Assembly (NCBI GenBank): GCA_963082975.1
Contig: OY720344.1
Coordinates: 77,178,053 to 77,242,052, forward strand
Length of the DNA stretch: 64,000 nt
From: Labia minor
Lineage: Eukaryota; Arthropoda; Insecta; Dermaptera; Spongiphoridae
Direction of reading: 5' to 3'
Below, piece after piece: positions 35,140 through 46,335 of the stretch. Positions within the stretch are counted from its first letter, which is position 1; each line of letters opens with the position of its first letter. A program made the translations under genes and the position numbers. The notes below the pieces were generated by a model. It saw only the letters and a list, made by a program, of their open reading frames with translations. It had not been told where the DNA came from and did not search any database.

Positions 35140-35395
35140 CACTTTAACTTTGGACGCCATTCTGACTATGTTCCTGAAGTGATATCAAAAAATAAAAAAC
35201 ACTTTACACTAATACTTTTCGATACACTATTCGAATCTGAAATCAGAATTTAAAATTTCGCATTTTTAAATATTAAAAATTTCAACTTTGGACGCCATTT
35301 TGACCATGTTCCCGAGGGGGTATCAAAAAATGAAAGGCACTTTACATTACTACTTTTCGATGCTCTTTTCGAATCTGAATGTATAATACTTTGAG
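35140..35395. repeat. Two-copy tandem repeat, period 138 bp
   Basis: AACTTTGGACGCCAT recurs at 35,146 and 35,284, followed in both by GACYATGTTCCYGA, a gap, then CACTTTACA, 'TACTTTTCGAT' and TTCGAATCTGAA. The two units differ at about one base in ten. Confidence 0.75.
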
Positions 35396-35445
35396 AGGGA
35401 ATAGGGAAATGATTAATTATATTTTATTAAAGTTATGAATACATA

Positions 35446-35685
35446 CAAGGTTTGTTCAAAAGAAAAGGTGAATTTTGAATTCTTTCTAAAAGTATTTATT
35501 TATTCATCAATATTCATTTGGTCCCCTTCAAAGTAATTCCCCTCAGATATAATGCACTTATGTCAGCGATTCTTCCAATCGTCGAAGCATTTTTGAAATG
35601 CGCTTTTCGGGATCATCAGCCATCTCGTTCTTTGATTCCGATTTTATCTCATTCAAAATTCACCTTTGCTTTTGAACAGACCTCG
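35446..35685 (-). mobile_element. mariner deletion derivative (MITE-like), 240 bp
   Basis: Ends CAAGGTTTGTTCAAAAG and CGAGGTCTGTTCAAAAG (complement) are mariner-type inverted repeats with TA duplications at 35,444-35,445 and 35,686-35,687. Inside, on the minus strand, only the transposase C-terminus remains: IPKSAFQKCFDDWKNR, then HKCIISEGNYFEGD, matching the C-terminus of the 16.7-kb element. The N-terminal three quarters are missing. It is related to, but clearly diverged from, the 16.7-kb copy. Confidence 0.88.
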
Positions 35686-35824
35686 TATTTACAGAAGATC
35701 TATATATATTGTAAAAATTTGATAATAATAATTACTTATCTTATACTTTATTTTTAAATGCCAGAACTACAGTTATTTTTTTTATTTGCTAAATGTTAAA
35801 ATTTTAAAATCAAGTAAATTTTTA

Positions 35825-36066
35825 GTCTAAGCCAGAGGTTCTCAATATTTTCCGGTTTTCGGCTCCCTAAATAATCAGATTTTTTTTTTAATTTTTACTC
35901 TCTTGGAACATTATCTTTTTTAAAAGAGATTATCCATTTAACAGGGAAAAATTAAAAACTTTTACTTACTATTTTCCTTGTGATAATATAAAATATCTAA
36001 TTTCAACTGTTTCGGTAATATCCCCGGGGAGCCGCGGTGCACACTTTGGGAATCACTGGTCTAAAT
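35825..36066. mobile_element. hAT-type MITE with 6/8 target duplication
   Basis: The element runs 35,833-36,058 from CAGAGGTTCTCAA to TTGGGAATCACTG, short imperfect inverted repeats of the hAT type. Flanks GTCTAAGC and GTCTAAAT form a partly decayed 8-bp duplication. A GC-rich patch (CCCCGGGGAGCCGCGG) lies near the right end. Different family from the 14.4/33.7-kb pair. Confidence 0.72.
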
Positions 36067-37282
36067 TATAATAATAATATTGTTTATAAAAAGAAAACAA
36101 AAGTGAAATATTTATTGAATTAACAATATATATATATATAACTAATAATTCAAATGAGAAAAAATGTTTTTTATTTTACCCCAAACGACCCTTTATCATA
36201 TAAAATATATTATTTAGGCTATTTTAAGGAACAAATTGAATATTATTAACAATAAAAAAATTAATGTTCTATTTCCAATTATATTAGTTGTTTTTACTAA
36301 TATATTTTATATTAATTTAAAAGATGACAAATAATTCGATTTCGTTTGGCAAAACTGTCCATATATAAATTTTATCCCTCTGTCTGCCGATAAGCCATTC
36401 TATTAAAAATATAAAAAGAGAGACACTTTCATATACCTATCTAGAATTTATAGACTAACAGCAATCAAAAAATTGCATGCATCACTAAAAAAAAATCCCT
36501 GGCGATATATTTTTTTATAACATGTGAAGAGTATCTGGTATTATACAATGTAAAGGTAAGGTATATCGGCATTGATTAAAATCGAGTCGTTTATTAAAAT
36601 AACTGTCAACGGATTAAGGGGTGGGAGTGATATCTGAGTGTATATAAGCATTCAAAACTATATATATATTTATTGTGTGCAGCGACCGCGAAAGCTAATG
36701 GACCGCCTCTTATCGAGATTTATCCCTCGAATGCCAGCAAACGCCTCACCAATGTTTTTATATACTTGAATAAATAAATTGTATTTGGAATAAAAAACTA
36801 AATTTGCCTCATCATCCCCTTTTGTCGCACCCTAACGCACAGTCTACACCCCAGTATTTAGTAAAATAAATGTAAAAAGTTATAATCGAGATGAAACTCG
36901 AATAATCCTGAGACTATTAACCAAAAAAAAAACAAGAACTAATTTGGTTTATTGTTTTTAATTTAGTAAAGTGTTTTTGTAAACAATGCAGAAAAATTAA
37001 GAAAAAAATAAAATAATAAAATAAAATATAAATAAAAAAAAGAATAACACATAGGTATATTATATTTAATGAATAAATGGCCTAAAAATAAAAACTTTAT
37101 AAAAAATATATTTTTACTTTTACTAAATATGAAATTTATTGGCACAATCTACCAATTGACCCCTATTCACTCTTCCATCTAAATTCTATCTTCTCCAAAT
37201 TCCCTACTTTTATATTGTGAGTCAACCGATTTCCTGTTTATTCTTTTGGATACTACTAGATATATTCTTCTCTTATATATCA
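36067..37282. other. AT-rich DNA with a core-promoter-like patch
   Basis: At 36,600-36,760 a GC-richer stretch contains TATATAAG (36,641-36,648) and, about 35 bases on, a non-AT-rich block (GTGTGCAGCGACCGCGAA). It could be a TATA promoter, but no transcript or frame supports it. The rest is AT-rich. Confidence 0.3.
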
Positions 37283-37434
37283 GAATTTTGTAAATTAAAC
37301 CACATATTGATATTTGTTATTGTAAACAACGTTTCGATTGCAGAAGTAGCAATCGAAACGTTGTATATATTTTTATATTTTTTGAATAAATTTACAATAA
37401 CAAATATCAATATGTGGTTTAATTTACAAAATTC
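37283..37434. repeat. Long near-perfect palindrome (44-bp outer and 15-bp inner perfect arms)
   Basis: The outer arms 37,283-37,326 and 37,391-37,434 are exact reverse complements over 44 bp. The inner arms 37,327-37,341 (CAACGTTTCGATTGC) and 37,349-37,363 are exact over 15 bp around the loop AGAAGTA. The right side has 27 extra AT-rich bases between its two arms. The right half equals the repeat at 1678-1790, so the structure looks like two copies of one retroelement 3' end joined head to head. The perfect arms suggest recent origin or conversion. Confidence 0.85.
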
Positions 37435-38569
37435 CGTTATAAATTAAAACAACCACCAAAGCTTCAATAATTCTCTTATATATCATTAATAAAAAGAGTT
37501 TTTTTTAGATAAAAATTTAAATTGGATTTTTTTAAAGACCCTTATAATATTAGCTAGGCTATCATTTTTATTTTATTTAATAGATTTATTTTTATTTAAT
37601 AAACCAGCTTTCTTTAATTATATAACTCACAACTATACCATTTAAGTTACCACCGATGGTTAAGTTTTTACAAACCCAATATTAAAGATATTATTTAATC
37701 TTTACTTAAATATATAAACATTTTGAATGAATAAATGTTCCTGATCGAATTAATTATATGGTAAAAAATACTGTAATCAATTAAAAATAAGAAATTGAAT
37801 TTTACTTTCATAAATATAATTTATTTTCGATTGTTATGTTAAAATCAATTTACCTAAGTGAAAACTAAATCTTACACAATTCTTTAATTTTATCAAAGTT
37901 CCTATATAATGAAAATATATTTATTAATTTTTTAAGAAAAAAAATCATGGAATGTTAATATATTATAAATAAATTATAACTAAAATTTCATTTTTATTTT
38001 AATTAATCTACTTTCATATGTTAATTCCAATCATTTTCAGTAAATATAAAAATCTTGTATTTTCTAGAATAAAAAAAAAATTATATTAAAAAAAAAAGAA
38101 CTTTACATTTATATGAATGTTTAAGATATATACATTATATATCATACATTAAAACATTTATATTTGCTCTTTCACTTCCACTCTAAATAATAAAGTGTAA
38201 TTAATATGTAATTACCTGAAAAAAAACTGGTAAATTCAATTTTCCAATTCGTTCAGTTCATTTTTTTTAATGAATATCTTTTTATAATTAATTTATCTGA
38301 CAAACATTTACTTCATTTTTTTCTACCACCATATATATATAATATATGTTTAAAGATTCGCTTTCTACATCAACATAAAAAATTGCATTACTAAATCGGT
38401 TTTCAGTTCAGATAAAAAAATATCAACAACATAAACAACCTTAATGGAATGGTTTAATTTTGGATGATTTGGTACATGTTTAAATAAAATATTTGAATAA
38501 AAAAAAATTAATTTTATTTCCATAAAAGCCTCGAAGAAATTGCTGAAGATGTTTGAATCAGTTCATCAT

Positions 38570-38604
<35 letters not shown>

Positions 38605-39373
38605 CCTGTAAATGAACATGAACATTTAATTCCAACACCATTAAAAGGAAACATTGACTTGAGTCTAGTAAAGTGGCTCAGGATTGGTTTTCATTCATTT
38701 TTCAATCGTAATCTCTCTTATCCTTGACAATTTAACATCAAGCAGTCTTGAATTTTCGATTGATATTTTTTAACCTAAATTAATAATTAACTTTGCCTTA
38801 TCTTACTTTTAAAAAGTCAAGAGATTTTTTTTTAATTTCAATATGGTGAATATTTAAATAGTATACATATAAAAACATAGATCTGTCTTCTTTTTTTAAA
38901 AATTTATTCTCAATAACTCATAAATGTGAAAATAACAATATTAGTGTGCGCGTGTGTCCTCATGAACCTCCCTCGCCTTTTAAATAGAATTTTTAAGATT
39001 AATTCATTGTCAAATTTTTTTAGATTTTTATTGTAACTCGTCTGGTTTGACTTTTCTCTATGAAGAATATATGAATAAATAAATATAAATCTAGAAATAA
39101 AGTATTAATTAATTAACCAGAGGTGTTGTTTAAGATTAATTTTAAATATTTGTAAACATAGTGAGGTTTGATCTTTCATTCTTAAGTTGAACATTCATAA
39201 TCATCCATAACCACTTTACACATAACTAATTAAATTAATTATTTTAATAAAATCATTAAAAATTGTATATATATATATATACATATATAAAGAGAAAACT
39301 GAGAAGCTGTATTTAGTGTGTAAAAGTCACATAGTGCCATAAAAACCGTTCTTCCTTTCTTTTTTGCTATACA
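37435..39373. other. AT-rich intergenic DNA
   Basis: 37,435-37,470 continues the repeat tail shared with 1,750-1,790 (CCACCAAAG). (TA)n at 38,572-38,601. Nothing else supported. Confidence 0.45.
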
Positions 39374-39895
39374 AAAAATCTGGACTGTCTCCACTCGATT
39401 ATCTCGCAATTTAAATTGGATTAATTAACATATATTATATTTAAATTGAATTAAATTAATTATAAATTATAGATTAAAATTAATAAATAATATTTATTAA
39501 CCAGTGGATGTTGGTCTCTTTATTGATGGCATCACGTCACGTGATGGTACGTGATTTGCAGTCAACATGTTAAAAAATTAAAAAAATTCCGATACTTTGA
39601 CCTATTCAATCAAGTTGAAATTCTATATATAGCAGTTTTATACAATTTTTAATAATGTGAAAAACTATCAAACATATATCCTTATTTTTACGGTCAGATT
39701 AGAGAAAAAAAATGATAACGTGGTAGGTAATGACTCGAATTCTAGCTCAAATCGTTTTTGCGTAATCTTGTCTGCGCAAACACAGACATTTTTCTCAACC
39801 TTAGTGAAAATGACTCAGGGACCTTCAAAACGTATAAAAACATCTAAATTTCGACATTGAGGATTTTCGTGATCGCAATACTATCTCTGGTAAGA
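39374..39895 (-). repeat. R1 interspersed repeat, copy C
   Basis: It begins at the shared terminus (AATCTGGACTGTCTCCACTC), passes the CACGTCACGTGATGG block and ends with CTCAACCTTAGTGAAAATGA and TTCGTGATCGCAATAC, the blocks that open copy A. Compared with A and D it lacks about 110 bp around the TTTGGTACACG motif. A 67-codon frame (39,657-39,860) is not kept in the other copies. Confidence 0.7.
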
Positions 39896-40710
39896 TACTA
39901 TCTAAGGATATATTGTTATATATAATATTTATAGGAATAATTTCAATGGATTAGAAACTCTGATTTTGAAAATAAAGCAAAATAAAGAATTACTTATTTA
40001 TTATAATTTAATTATAAAATATTCAAATTATTTATCTATTTAATGTCTTTGTAATTACAAAGACTATTTTATATATCAGATAAAAATCGATTTTAAAATA
40101 TAATTTCTATTGAATTTTCTTAAAAGAAAAAAAACATGAATAAACCTTTCCCGCCTCTTTTATATCCATTTTAGGATTTTTTCACTTAATTCAAATAAAT
40201 AGATTGCCATCTGACCTGTAACCTGTTCGACAAGAGAAGCTTTTCTTAGTTTCTTAGAAGGGAGCGTGGGAAGACACTTTTTTATTATTTTTTTTTAAAT
40301 AAACTTCCCATATGTGAGTGCGTATAAAAATCTTTTTTCATAACTTGATCATCCCATGACCTTTGATTGGATTTTCACAGCTTAATTTGAATATTGAATG
40401 TTGAAGATATGCTATCATTTTTATTATTTATTCAATACATACCTATGCTTTTAAAACCAAAGAAATTTAAATTAATTAAACTTTTTTTTTATTTTCCTTG
40501 TTAGTTTTTTTAAAAAAAACACACACAAAATATTGATTTAATTTTAAAATTGAATAAATTTATAATATAAATCAATACTTACCTATTTTGCATTCTTAAA
40601 TTAGTAAAAGAAATGTTTTTCAATTTATAAATGTTATATCATGAAACAATATTTCAATTCATATAGTTTATAAAAAAATTTTAAAAAAGGTTGGATTTAT
40701 AGAAATTCAA
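39896..40710. other. AT-rich intergenic DNA
   Basis: Nothing supported. Confidence 0.45.
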
Positions 40711-41157
40711 CGGGGACCCCTTGTGAAGACCTTTGGTGTTCCCCACCTTAAACCCTCACCCCCCTAAGCCAAAGCCGAACCCAATGATCAATATCGTTAA
40801 TCCTTTCAAAGAAAGAGGAAGAGTTACTCCTGGGGGGCTAGGTAGGATCATCCACGCCAATCCTGCACCCCCCGTCGTAGCTATGATCGCCAATGTTATT
40901 ATTGGGTAAACCAAAAGGCGTTCGATTGGTTTCTGCTAAACTTGTAATCCCCCAACCTCAAACTAATGGTAGCCCTAATCAAAGGAATCAAACATGATAT
41001 TGAAGTTCACTAAAACCCCTTAACTCAAACCCTTGAATCAAATAAACAAAATATAATAAAATTAATGCCAAACTTACCTCATAGGAAATACTTTGAGCTA
41101 CGGCTCGTATGCCTCCAAGTAAAGCATACTTTGAATTAGATGCCCAACTTAGATCCT
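40711..41157 (-). pseudogene. NUMT: nuclear copy of mitochondrial ND1 joined to ND5
   Basis: On the minus strand, 41,157-40,915 reads as NADH dehydrogenase subunit 1: [31 protein letters not shown], then two in-frame TGA codons read as Trp, then SLAETNRTPF, the invariant ND1 loop. Using the invertebrate mitochondrial code the frame is uninterrupted. Directly after TPF the frame changes and 40,908-40,711 reads, again with TGA=Trp and ATA=Met, as a membrane protein with 'GGAGLAWMILPSPPG' and LPLSLKGLTMLIIGFGFGLG, which resembles the C-terminal part of ND5. The join between non-adjacent gene segments, the AT-rich nuclear flanks and the standard-code stops show an inserted mitochondrial fragment. 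The block is far richer in G+C than its surroundings. ND1 identity is firm; ND5 identity is probable. Confidence 0.82.
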
Positions 41158-42153
41158 TTTTCAAATATCGACACATTAGGATTTCTTATTTAGTGCTATT
41201 AATAGTGCTATTAATTAAATGTTTGCAAGATTTATGATAATCAATCAGAACTTTTTTGTTTTAACAAAACATGCTACACGCGATAATTAAATTAATGATT
41301 GCGAATGTTAAAATGTGACAAAGTTGTAAATTCTGAATGGTTCAAGAAAATAATTGATTCGGAAATACATTTCAAATTTCAAATAAGACTTACTCAAACA
41401 GATGTAATATTTTCGTACTCACAATCAGAGGGACTGTTTGAGCCATGCACGAACCATTTTTTGGGAAATTAAGAAATTGAGACTATTTTGGTTTTATATA
41501 TGTTTTTATTTAAAAAATAATTATAAATTATACTTAATTAATAAGTATTTAATAACTTTTATGTAATTTTAATTAATTTGGTTACATTCAGAAAAGCAAA
41601 GAGATCTTTCAGAGGTTGATATTTTGGATAAAACTCCCAGTCATAATGTCTTCGTGCTCTTTTATTGGTTAAACCTGCTTTTGGGTCAACAAGGGAGCCT
41701 TCTTCAATACTTTGTTTGGGAGTATATTATAGCATTAATTACATACATACACACACACACACCAGACTTAGTTTCTTGGAATTAATTTTATTTTATCATT
41801 AATATGTATCTTTAAAAATAAATCTAATTATAGATTTATTATACAAATACCTATTTGCTAATATTATTTTTGCATTTCAATTTATTAAACAAATCCGATT
41901 TCATTATTATAAATTTATCAATCATTAAATTTTCAGGAGGTTTTATTGTTTTCTCAACAGAAATTCCTTTTTGTTTAAATTGCTCATATTATTATTATAA
42001 AACATTAATCTAATTAATTCTTCTAACCTTTTTCATATTATTATTATAGCTTCATTCAAATATCATTTTCTATAGTTTGCATATTTTTAATAAAATATTG
42101 CTGGCAATACACACTGTCAATTATTTATTCATATTAATCTAATTTCATTTATA
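41158..42153. other. AT-rich intergenic DNA
   Basis: A (AC)n tract at 41,749-41,761. 41,590-41,720 is slightly GC-richer without a frame. Nothing else supported. Confidence 0.4.
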
Positions 42154-42383
42154 TACAAAGTTATTCTAAATGATAGACCCAATTTTAAAATTTCGTATTT
42201 ATTAAAGAACAAATCCAAAATTAACAATCTTTTCATCAATGAAAACAGGAAATAAAAAAGTTTTCTATATATTATAAGTATTCAATTCGGAAAATTGCAA
42301 ATATCACTGGAATCTACACGGTACCAATAATTTAATAAATACGAAATTTTAAAAATGGGTCTATCATTTAGAATAACCCTGTA
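42154..42383. mobile_element. MITE with about 50-bp inverted repeats and TA duplication
   Basis: The element runs 42,156-42,381. Left arm CAAAGTTATTCTAAATGATA, right arm complement CAGGGTTATTCTAAATGATA; pairing extends inward about 50 bp to the TAATAAATACGAAATTTTAA block. TA flanks both ends. The 226-bp size, long arms and TA target fit a Tc1/mariner-mobilised MITE. No coding capacity. Confidence 0.82.
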
Positions 42384-43569
42384 TTATTTTCATTTAATAT
42401 TAATTAAATTTCCATTTCCAAACATTTCCGCCTTTGACTCTTATTCTCTTTTGCCTACTTTCAAAGTGTTTTTTTCCAAATCCACAAATCTTTGCTAGAA
42501 CAAATTGCCACTTGCAAAGAGACCTTAAAATGTGTATTTGATTAAAATGTGTTATAATCACACTGTGCTATTAAATTTCTCTGGCTATTTCTATTGATAA
42601 AAATACTTCTATTGATAAAAATACTTTTCTAAATTTATAAAAGAAGATATTTATAACTTTAAATCATAATACATATATCATATTCAATTTGAATTAATGA
42701 TTATTTCTATTATATTCACATAGTTAACATTTTATTATTTATTTTATTTACTTACGATATTGTAATTGAGAATAGAATATATGCTTTTTATTCTCACTCT
42801 TTTTTCATTTCTTTTCTATTATTTTACTTTTATAGGCAAATTCATTTTAATACCATCTGAATGTTACAATAGAACGACAGAATGTGTTATTTTCTCAGTC
42901 AGTGGCATTTTTCAACAACAACCATTCTAATAAAGTACCATCCATTTTCATCATTAATTGATTCTTGTTTGTTTGTGCTTATTATATTCAGGATTAAGTC
43001 CGTTAATAAAATGCATCACTCGCTAAATGGTCCCCTATTTGGTGAGATGGAATGTTAATCATTACAAATTGCTCCCACCGGGTTCTTCTAAATGGCCACT
43101 GCAGTTAACTTTTATATTTTGTCTACTCACACCTCCTTAATTATACAATTTTTTTAAATCTCTTTACATATAATATATTTCTCGATTGGTTCCTCTTCCC
43201 TCCTCTTCATCGCTCTTCTTTCTACTTGTTTCTAATAACTTTCCTTTAGGTGAAAAAGAATCACCTCTGCAATATCAAACAGGTTAATTTAAGAATGAAT
43301 TGAGATTCAACCTGGACTAATTCATTTGAACATTAAATTCTTTTTTTTTATTTATATGTATGTGTGTGTGTGTTTGAGAGAGTATGTGTTTTTACATATA
43401 CACACAATTCTACCATTAATAAAAAGAAATTCTTCTATATTTTCTATCAGTTTATTTAAATTATTATTAATCGAATATATATATATTTATATTATATATA
43501 TATATATATATATATAAATTTTGTTGTAATGAAATATTTAATATTTTACAAGATGAAATTTTAATTTTG
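42384..43569. other. AT-rich DNA
   Basis: A pyrimidine-rich and slightly GC-richer patch at 43,010-43,260 (includes CTCCCACCGGGTTCTTC) could be regulatory. TG/TA microsatellites at 43,355-43,375 and 43,480-43,515. No gene supported. Confidence 0.4.
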
Positions 43570-44106
43570 ACTATGGTAATTATTCACAAGTAAACGCATT
43601 TTCGTGGATTTGGATAATAATTTACCAGTGGGTTCCTTTTGCAATTCCAAATAAACTTTTCTTATGAAATTTTTCCCACCATCTTATAGTTTACGAGATA
43701 AAAATTAAGATTAAAAATTGGATATAAATCCATTGATATTCTATTTAGCTAGCATGTTTTATCTATTTGTCTACCAGAGGGCACACTAATTTTCTAATTT
43801 ATGAAAATTAAAAAGTTAATTAAATAGTTTTCCTATATCCAAACCGAACTTATAAAACCGAAAATTATTGAATAAGTGAATAATTAGTGAATTGGTCAAT
43901 AAAACATTATTTAATGGCATATTTCGACGTTCATAACTAATCTGTTAAACTTAAAAAAATCTTTATTTTAATAATTTTTATTTCGAAAACTATAAGATGC
44001 CGGGAAAAATTTCAAAAGAAAAGTTTATTTGGAATTGCAAAAGGAACCCACTGGTAAAGTATTATCCAAATCCACGAAAATGCGTTTACTTGAATAATTA
44101 CACTGA
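43570..44106. mobile_element. Foldback element with about 135-bp inverted arms
   Basis: Arms at about 43,570-43,708 and 43,968-44,106 are near-identical reverse complements: both contain AAACGCATTTTCGTGGATTT, ACCAGTGGGTTCCTTTTGCA and AATAAACTTTTCTT blocks in mirrored order. The central 260 bp is unique and AT-rich apart from CTACCAGAGGGCACAC. No transposase. The 75-codon minus-strand frame at 44,025-44,252 runs through one arm into flank and is not conserved in the other arm. No clear target duplication was found. Confidence 0.8.
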
Positions 44107-45247
44107 ATATATTTGCTACTCTGAAGTTTAACTAAAATGAGATAAAATTCTATGAATCTGAATTCAGTTTGAGTGAAGGGTGCATTAAAATTATTTAAAA
44201 TATATACCTCTCCCTCGGCCATTAGAATTATTAGTTGAAATTCATTCAACAATATTTAATATTAGTTTCTATACAAAATTGTCATCTAAGAAAATAAGTG
44301 TTTGTTCTCTAATGTCTTCAATGGTTGTATATATATGTATTCTGTGTACAAAATGTTTGTATTTGATAGGGACTTTTCCCCTCTCTCTCTCACTTTTCCT
44401 CTTTGATAAGACCGAGGTCTTTGTCCACCACACACGTCTGGAAACCAGATAACGCTAGTGAACTTTTTATCTCTCCCATGAAACCTGACCATTTCCTCTT
44501 AAACTTTACCTGAAAAAAATAAATAAATCTTTTATTCAAGATAGAAATAAGAAAAAAAATAATCATATTGTTTTCTGAATAATAATTTTTAAATTATTAT
44601 TTTTAATTATATAATAATAATATAATTTAATTGAAATGATATGAGCTTTAAATAATATAAATAAAAAATAGATAGATTTCCTTAATTATAATTTAATTTT
44701 TCAAATACATAAATAAACGTGATATTATTTATATATTCTTTGACGCCTATTCATTATTGAATTGTCAATGATACTTACATAATATTAATAATAGTTAAAT
44801 ACGTGAATATTTTTATTATTTAATATCGTATTATATATTTTTTATATTAATTTAATAAATAAATACTGATCACAATAGACATTGATTATAAAAATTAATT
44901 AAAAATGAGTACAATTATTTATCATGATTAAAAGGTAATCATTGTGTAAGATAAAATTTTAATAAAATTAACTTTTATTTTATGGGATAATACTGAAATT
45001 TGAAATTTGAGTACGTGAATCCAAACATTACTAAATTCAAAAATTTGCAGATTGATTGAATAAATGAAAATAAAATTATAATTAATTTATAAAAATTAAA
45101 TAAAAAGACTTACTAGGTTAAAACGCAATTAAATCCTAAAAGTATTAAAAGAAAAAAACATAATTTTTAAATATTAATTACTTAATAATTTAGATTACAA
45201 TTAATTAAAATTTAGCCCTTAAATAGCCCTTACATAGTGTAAAGCAT
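44107..45247. other. AT-rich DNA with a GC-richer patch
   Basis: 44,380-44,500 is complex and GC-richer (includes ACCACACACGTCTGG), possibly regulatory; its minus-strand 68-codon frame has no family. The rest is AT-rich. Confidence 0.35.
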
Positions 45248-45589
45248 CGGTCGTTGGCCCCCTTAAGCAACTCCATATCTGGTCAAATTGCGGATCAATC
45301 TGTGTCAAATTAGGTTTGCAGAACATAGATACTATGAGCATTTTGATGAATAAAATAAAATCATTTTTCATGACATTTTCAATAAGCACTATTTAAAACA
45401 AAATCCTAAAAAATACAGTTATTGGCCCCCTGTTATAGTTATTGGCCTAGGTATTCTATAGTGATTATACAACCATACAACAAACGATTATATAACCATA
45501 GTTAATAGCGCAATTTTTAAAATAAAAATCTCTGATTATTTGTGTTTTAGTTATAAGGGGGCCAATGCCTGCCTCGGGGCCAACGACTG
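45248..45589. mobile_element. MITE with GTCGTTGGCCCC terminal repeats
   Basis: Left end CGGTCGTTGGCCCCC and right end GGGGCCAACGACTG are inverted repeats. Inside lie further copies of the motif: GTTATTGGCCCCCTG and GTTATTGGCCTA near 45,418-45,452, and AAGGGGGCCAAT near 45,556. TA follows the right end; the left flank is AT. 342 bp, no coding capacity. The repeated internal motifs suggest subterminal transposase sites. Confidence 0.75.
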
Positions 45590-46009
45590 TATACTATACC
45601 CTATGTATATATCAAAATATTTTCAAATGCTCTATGAAATTAGAATAAAAAAACTAACTATTAATTAATATTATTTCACTTTTTATTAAATTAATTATTT
45701 TAAATTATTATTACATTTCGTCATTTTATTTTATTAATGTTATTAATATTGTAATTAAATGTTGTAAAGATCTTATACTGTATATATTTTATTTATATAA
45801 ATAAAATATTATGTAATTATTATATATAATTAATATAGAATATAATATATTCTATAATAATAGGTCTACATATCTTTTTGTAAGAAAATAATTAATTTTA
45901 GTTAAACAACAATATTTTGAACACAGGGTCATTTTAATTGCAAATTGCTTAGTGCACCTTTAAAAAAAAAATAAAATAAAAAAAAATTTATATATAAAAA
46001 AAAATTGCT
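45590..46009. other. AT-rich DNA
   Basis: Nothing supported. Confidence 0.45.
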
Positions 46010-46335
46010 CCAGGCTTAAGATCAGGCGCTCAATTGCCGCCATAATTAGCCCTTCTTGTTCAGACTGAGATTGAGAGCAGAAGGAGTAAAATTACGCGGG
46101 TTCCCGGGTCGTGTCGTGAGTTGAATGCCACAGGAACCTTCCTCAGGACAATGTCCATTGTTTATGGGTTGTCGAAACAATCGACCATTAGCACAAGCTG
46201 CTGGTCGGTCCGAACAGGACGCTACCGAACAACCAGAACAAGGTGAGGAGGACACGCCCAGGTCAGGCCACGGAATGATTTACGAAGAATTCCGGAACAT
46301 TCTTTTCCAGAACAGAAGGAGTTAGAAATAGGAGT
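46010..46335. promoter_or_regulatory. GC-richer island with inverted Sox sites
   Basis: ACAATG and CATTGT (46,148-46,153; 46,156-46,161) form an inverted Sox-type pair with a two-base spacer, overlapping TTGTTTATG (Fox-like). A donor-like CAAG|GTGAGG lies near 46,241. Frames of 66-69 codons on both strands have no family. Regulatory nature is inferred. Confidence 0.32.

Noticed and set aside
37327-37363. Hammerhead ribozyme
   Set aside because: GAAAC occurs, but the CTGATGA box and the three-stem arrangement are absent; the structure is a simple hairpin.
42154-42383. microRNA precursor
   Set aside because: The hairpin is formed by 50-bp transposon-type terminal repeats flanked by TA, so a MITE is the better explanation.
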